This document shows, piece by piece, positions 60,783 through 64,000 of a stretch of DNA of 64,000 nt. Both the position numbers and the translations under genes were made by a program. The stretch spans positions 692,411 to 756,410 of the forward strand of contig VWZP01002415.1 in NCBI GenBank assembly GCA_013396995.1, in the 5' to 3' direction. How positions within the stretch are numbered: the stretch's first letter is position 1; the number at the start of each line of letters is the position of its first letter. This DNA comes from Dicaeum eximium (Eukaryota; Chordata; Aves; Passeriformes; Dicaeidae). The notes below the pieces were generated by a model, which saw only the letters and a program-made list of their open reading frames with translations, ran no database searches and was not told where the DNA came from.

Positions 60783-61397
60783 CGTGATGGACTGATCCTG
60801 GCTGGACACCACACGCCCACAAGAGCCGCTCTTTCCCTTCCCTCCTTAACTGGCTAAGGGAGAAGAAGTATTACAAAAGGCTTGTATGTTGAAGTAAGAA
60901 CAGGGAGAGATCACTCATCTGGTACTATGACAGGCAAAACCTCAACTTGGGGAAGTTAGATTAAATTATTACCAATTAAATCACAGGAGGGTAATGAGAA
61001 AATAGAGCTAAATCTCAAAAACACCTTCACCCCACCCCTCCCTTCTTCCTGAGTTTAACGTTCTGCCTAATTATCTGTCTCCTCCCCATCAGCAACGCAG
61101 AGGGACAGGGAACAGGAGTCAGCTCATCACACATTGTCTCTGCTGCCCCTTCCTCATCGAGGGAAGACTCAAACTCCTCCCCTCCTCCACTGTGGATTCC
61201 TCTCATGGGAGACAGTCCTCCATGAACTTCTCCAGTACAGTCCTTCTCACAGGCTGCAGTTTTTCTTGAACACTCATGTGGATCCCTTCCACTGACGTTG
61301 GCTCTATTGGCCATAGAGGAAGCTTCTGGCAGCTTCTCATAGAAGCCACCCCTGTAGCCCCCCTGCTACCAGAACCTTGTCACACAAACCCCCTACA
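60783..61397 (-). mobile_element. Avian ERVL-type solo LTR, copy 2 (internally deleted)
   Basis: The same LTR family and orientation as 7824-8880. Shared landmarks on the plus strand are CTGATCCTGGCTGGACA, CACCCCACCCCTCCCTTCTT, CAGCTCATCACACATTGTCT, GGGAGACAGTCCTCCATGAA, GAGGAAGCTTCTGGCAGCTT and GTCACACAAACCC. Near 61299 it passes directly from the repeat-rich middle to TTGGCTCTATTGGCC, so about 0.45 kb present in copy 1 (roughly 8300-8766) is missing. No internal retroviral genes adjoin it. Confidence 0.87.
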
Positions 61398-62799
61398 GAG
61401 TCATACAAATTCCACTTTCTACAGGTCTTACTGTTTGAATGAAAGTTAAAGTTTTCTATTTCGTCCTATTGTATTTCAAAGACTGTAAACTTTGTCGAAA
61501 GTATATAAAACTATGTACATTGACATTTTGCAAAAATGACCAATTCCATTAACTTTATTACAGAATTTTCTTTCCCTCCATTTTCTCTAATTTTTCTTAT
61601 TTTTACACTAAAAAAACTTTTTTTTTACACTTTTATTTTTCCTTTAGAGAAAACTACAATGTTAATTACAAGCTAAAGCATATATACTAGCCAAAGCTCT
61701 TCTTTCTTTGATCTATATAAACTTTTCCTCTACTAGTCTTCTTTAATATTTTTTAGAATAAAATCTGTAACCAACACAGAAAAGGTTAACAGAACTTTCC
61801 AGAATAAATAAGAAATATTTTAGCCACGAACAAGAAAATCTCACCCAAAGTTTCACTGAGGTTTATGACTCCACAAGCTGAGAACACCATGCAGGAAAGG
61901 AAGCTGTAGCATTCTGCAGGAACTGTAAAAGAACATAAATTCAACAAATAATTCTTGATTTAAAGTCTTGGAGCAAGAAAATTAGATCTCCAGGGTAGTA
62001 TCTTTTAGAGCTTTGTAAGCAATAAGTCAGCAAAGGTATCTGCATTTCTGATTGGCTTTGTATAGGTCTTTCCACCTAGGCTCTAAAAGAAACTTATCTG
62101 CCCTTAGATATATGTAAAACCCTCCTACAGACAATAATCAGTTTCAAATAGGAAACAAAAAAAGGGAGTGTTTAGTTTTGCAGAGAAAAGAGTCACCAGA
62201 ATGATTCTACAAATAAAATCTTTACTGGGGTTCAAGCTCTTTAATCTATAAAGGGGAAGAGGGAAATGCAAAACCATGACATTTGCTGATGATGAACATA
62301 AACTGCTTTTCAGGTCAATTTAATAAAAAAAGGTCAACTATAAAAAGGTACAGAGGGATCTCTCAAGAGTTAGTGGCAAGCTAACAGTCTACCCCATAAA
62401 ATTCAGTGCTACAGATAAAGCTATGCCTGTACTGAAAAAAGTTATCTGCATAGTAACAGATGCTAAACTAATAATTACCATCCAGAAGAAGAACAGATCT
62501 TCAAATTTTCATAGTCTGCTCTATGAAAACATCAGGCATGTGTTCAGCATTGTTAGCAAAGGAACTGAGAAGAAAACCAGGAGCTAGCTATATACACTGT
62601 ATATTTAGATACACCACCTGCTCCAATACACAGCTATGGCATCTTTAGTACTATGTTCAGTTCTGCACCACTTGATCTCTATTAAAAAGCAACTAAAAAA
62701 AGGTATTATAGATAGGTCTACCAAGTTTTTAGTGACACTGGGAACATGAATGATTGCTGTCTCTCATAACATAAGAATAGGAAAAGTCAAAGAAATCAC
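61398..62799. other. Noncoding, GPR63 5' intron or flank
   Basis: AT-rich sequence with a T-rich stretch (about 61585-61640). No gene, repeat element or promoter-like CpG cluster was recognised. Confidence 0.5.
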
Positions 62800-63170
62800 A
62801 AAACACCTCTGGAAATCTTCTCCAATCTCTCTGCTCAAGCAGGGCCACCTAGTAGAGGGCCACAGTAGAGAAAAATTGTCTCCTGATGCTCAGGGGTAAT
62901 TTTCTGTTTCAGTTTCTGCCCACTGCCTCTATTACCTGGACCACTGAAAAGATCTTGGCTCTATCCTCTTTGTACCCTCTCTTCAAGTATTTATATACAT
63001 TGATAAGAACCCCCTGAGCCTTCTCTGCTTCAGGCTGAACAGTCCTGCCTCTCTCAGCCTTTCCTCACAGAAGGGATGCTCCAGCCTCTTCATCATCTTT
63101 GTAACCCTTCACTCTACTCTCTTCAGTACATTCATGTCTCTCTCAAACTGAGGAGCCCACATTTGGAAAT
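62800..63170 (-). mobile_element. CR1 LINE fragment, older copy
   Basis: A diverged CR1 in minus orientation with an internal gap. The plus strand shows CTCTGCTCAAGCAGGGCCAC, then CAGTTTCTGCCCACTGCC, GAGCCTTCTCTGCTTCAGGC, GATGCTCCAGCCTCTTCATC and CAAACTGAGGAGCCCACA in the CR1 order. The ATAGAAT tail is absent. It is more worn than the copies at 20.0 and 59.6 kb. Confidence 0.85.
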
Positions 63171-64000
63171 TATTATTTCACAAGTAATTATGAAAACACT
63201 TGCCACAGGATGTTGTGGATGTCATAGAGCTTCTGTAAATTCAGACAGCATTTGGGACATATTTTGTATCATTACACAGATGTCCATGTAGAAAGAGGTG
63301 AATCACCCATCTCTCTCAGCTGACTGCAAAGGATGCATGACCTTCAGATTTGAATATAGACATCTGAGCACATACATGCAGTTACTTTATTATTTTATTA
63401 CTTTATTAGCTTTAAATACACATAATAGAATTTGCTCAGTCAGGTTAAGTTTACATCCTTTATGCCACACAACCTCACACTGAAGTATGAAGTTCAGCAG
63501 AAGCTTAGATGATGTATCATAAAAGCTTTAAAGAGGAAAAAACCCCAAACAAAAACCAGAGAAACAACTGCTAATGTTTCATAGTAAGCAATCAAAGCTT
63601 CAGAAAATATCGCTATATCCTAAGTTTTCCTTCTTAACAGAAGGAACCAGACAAGAGGAAAAGGAGTAAAAGCGTTGTGCATCCTTAACTCAGTTGAAAA
63701 GATTTTCTACCCTGTATTTCTCAAGTCAGTAGCACCCAGTATATAGCAAAGAACAGAGGACCCACAAGTGTCTATAGTTTAGTCCTAACAAACCCAGAAA
63801 AAGAAAGAAAAATAATCTCTCATATGCTCTCTCACCATCCCAGCTCTCTACGCAAATAGCTACATCCCCTTTTGTGCTTTGTCCCCTCTGTGTGACGTTT
63901 GCATGTTTCTCTGTGCAGCATTAAGAGAAGAGGAGGAGAATGACTGCACCCAAGCTTAGTACTTAAAGTGGAAAGAGATCACCAGCCATGTGGCTGTTGC
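63171..64000. other. Noncoding, right edge
   Basis: AT-rich sequence up to the window edge. No exon of the expected next gene (NDUFAF4 in mammals) or of the GPR63 leader could be identified. Confidence 0.45.

Overview
This is a window of vertebrate nuclear DNA, most likely from a passerine bird. It is AT-rich, has spliced genes with GT/AG introns, and contains no operons, ribosome binding sites or CRISPR-like arrays. The bird assignment comes from many 5'-truncated CR1 LINE copies and two copies of an avian ERVL-type LTR. The passerine assignment rests mainly on one short SINE with a tRNA-Ile-like head joined to a CR1-type tail, the architecture of TguSINE1, a family described from passerines.

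Two protein-coding genes are present and they converge. At the left edge (1512-5393, + strand) are the last three coding exons of FHL5 (ACT), a four-and-a-half-LIM transcriptional coactivator. The splice sites and phases are intact, and the stop codon is followed by a good poly(A) signal. The earlier exons lie outside the window. At the right (57409-58668, - strand) is the complete, intronless coding sequence of GPR63, an orphan class A GPCR of 419 residues. It is preceded by a 142-nt 5'UTR exon segment with several upstream ORFs and a clear 3' splice site. As I recall it, FHL5(+)/GPR63(-) is also the human 6q16 order, so this is conserved synteny. The two genes are not known to work together: FHL5 acts in the nucleus on CREM/CREB targets, and GPR63 acts at the plasma membrane.

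The roughly 52 kb between them (about 5.6-57.3 kb) holds no gene I can recognise. It is unique-looking AT-rich sequence with scattered repeats: an LTR at 7.8-8.9 kb; CR1 fragments at 17.2, 20.0, 31.4-34.8, 37.8 and 56.0 kb; the SINE at 46.1 kb; several simple repeats; and small tandem duplications. To the right of GPR63 (58.8-64 kb) is its 5' intron or flank, with two more CR1 fragments (59.6 and 62.8 kb) and a second, internally deleted copy of the same LTR (60.8 kb).

I found no convincing undescribed biological system. The points most worth a second look are the uORF-dense GPR63 leader, the TguSINE1-like insertion, the sister LTR copies with a clean internal deletion, two abutting CR1 elements, and a few possible conserved noncoding elements.
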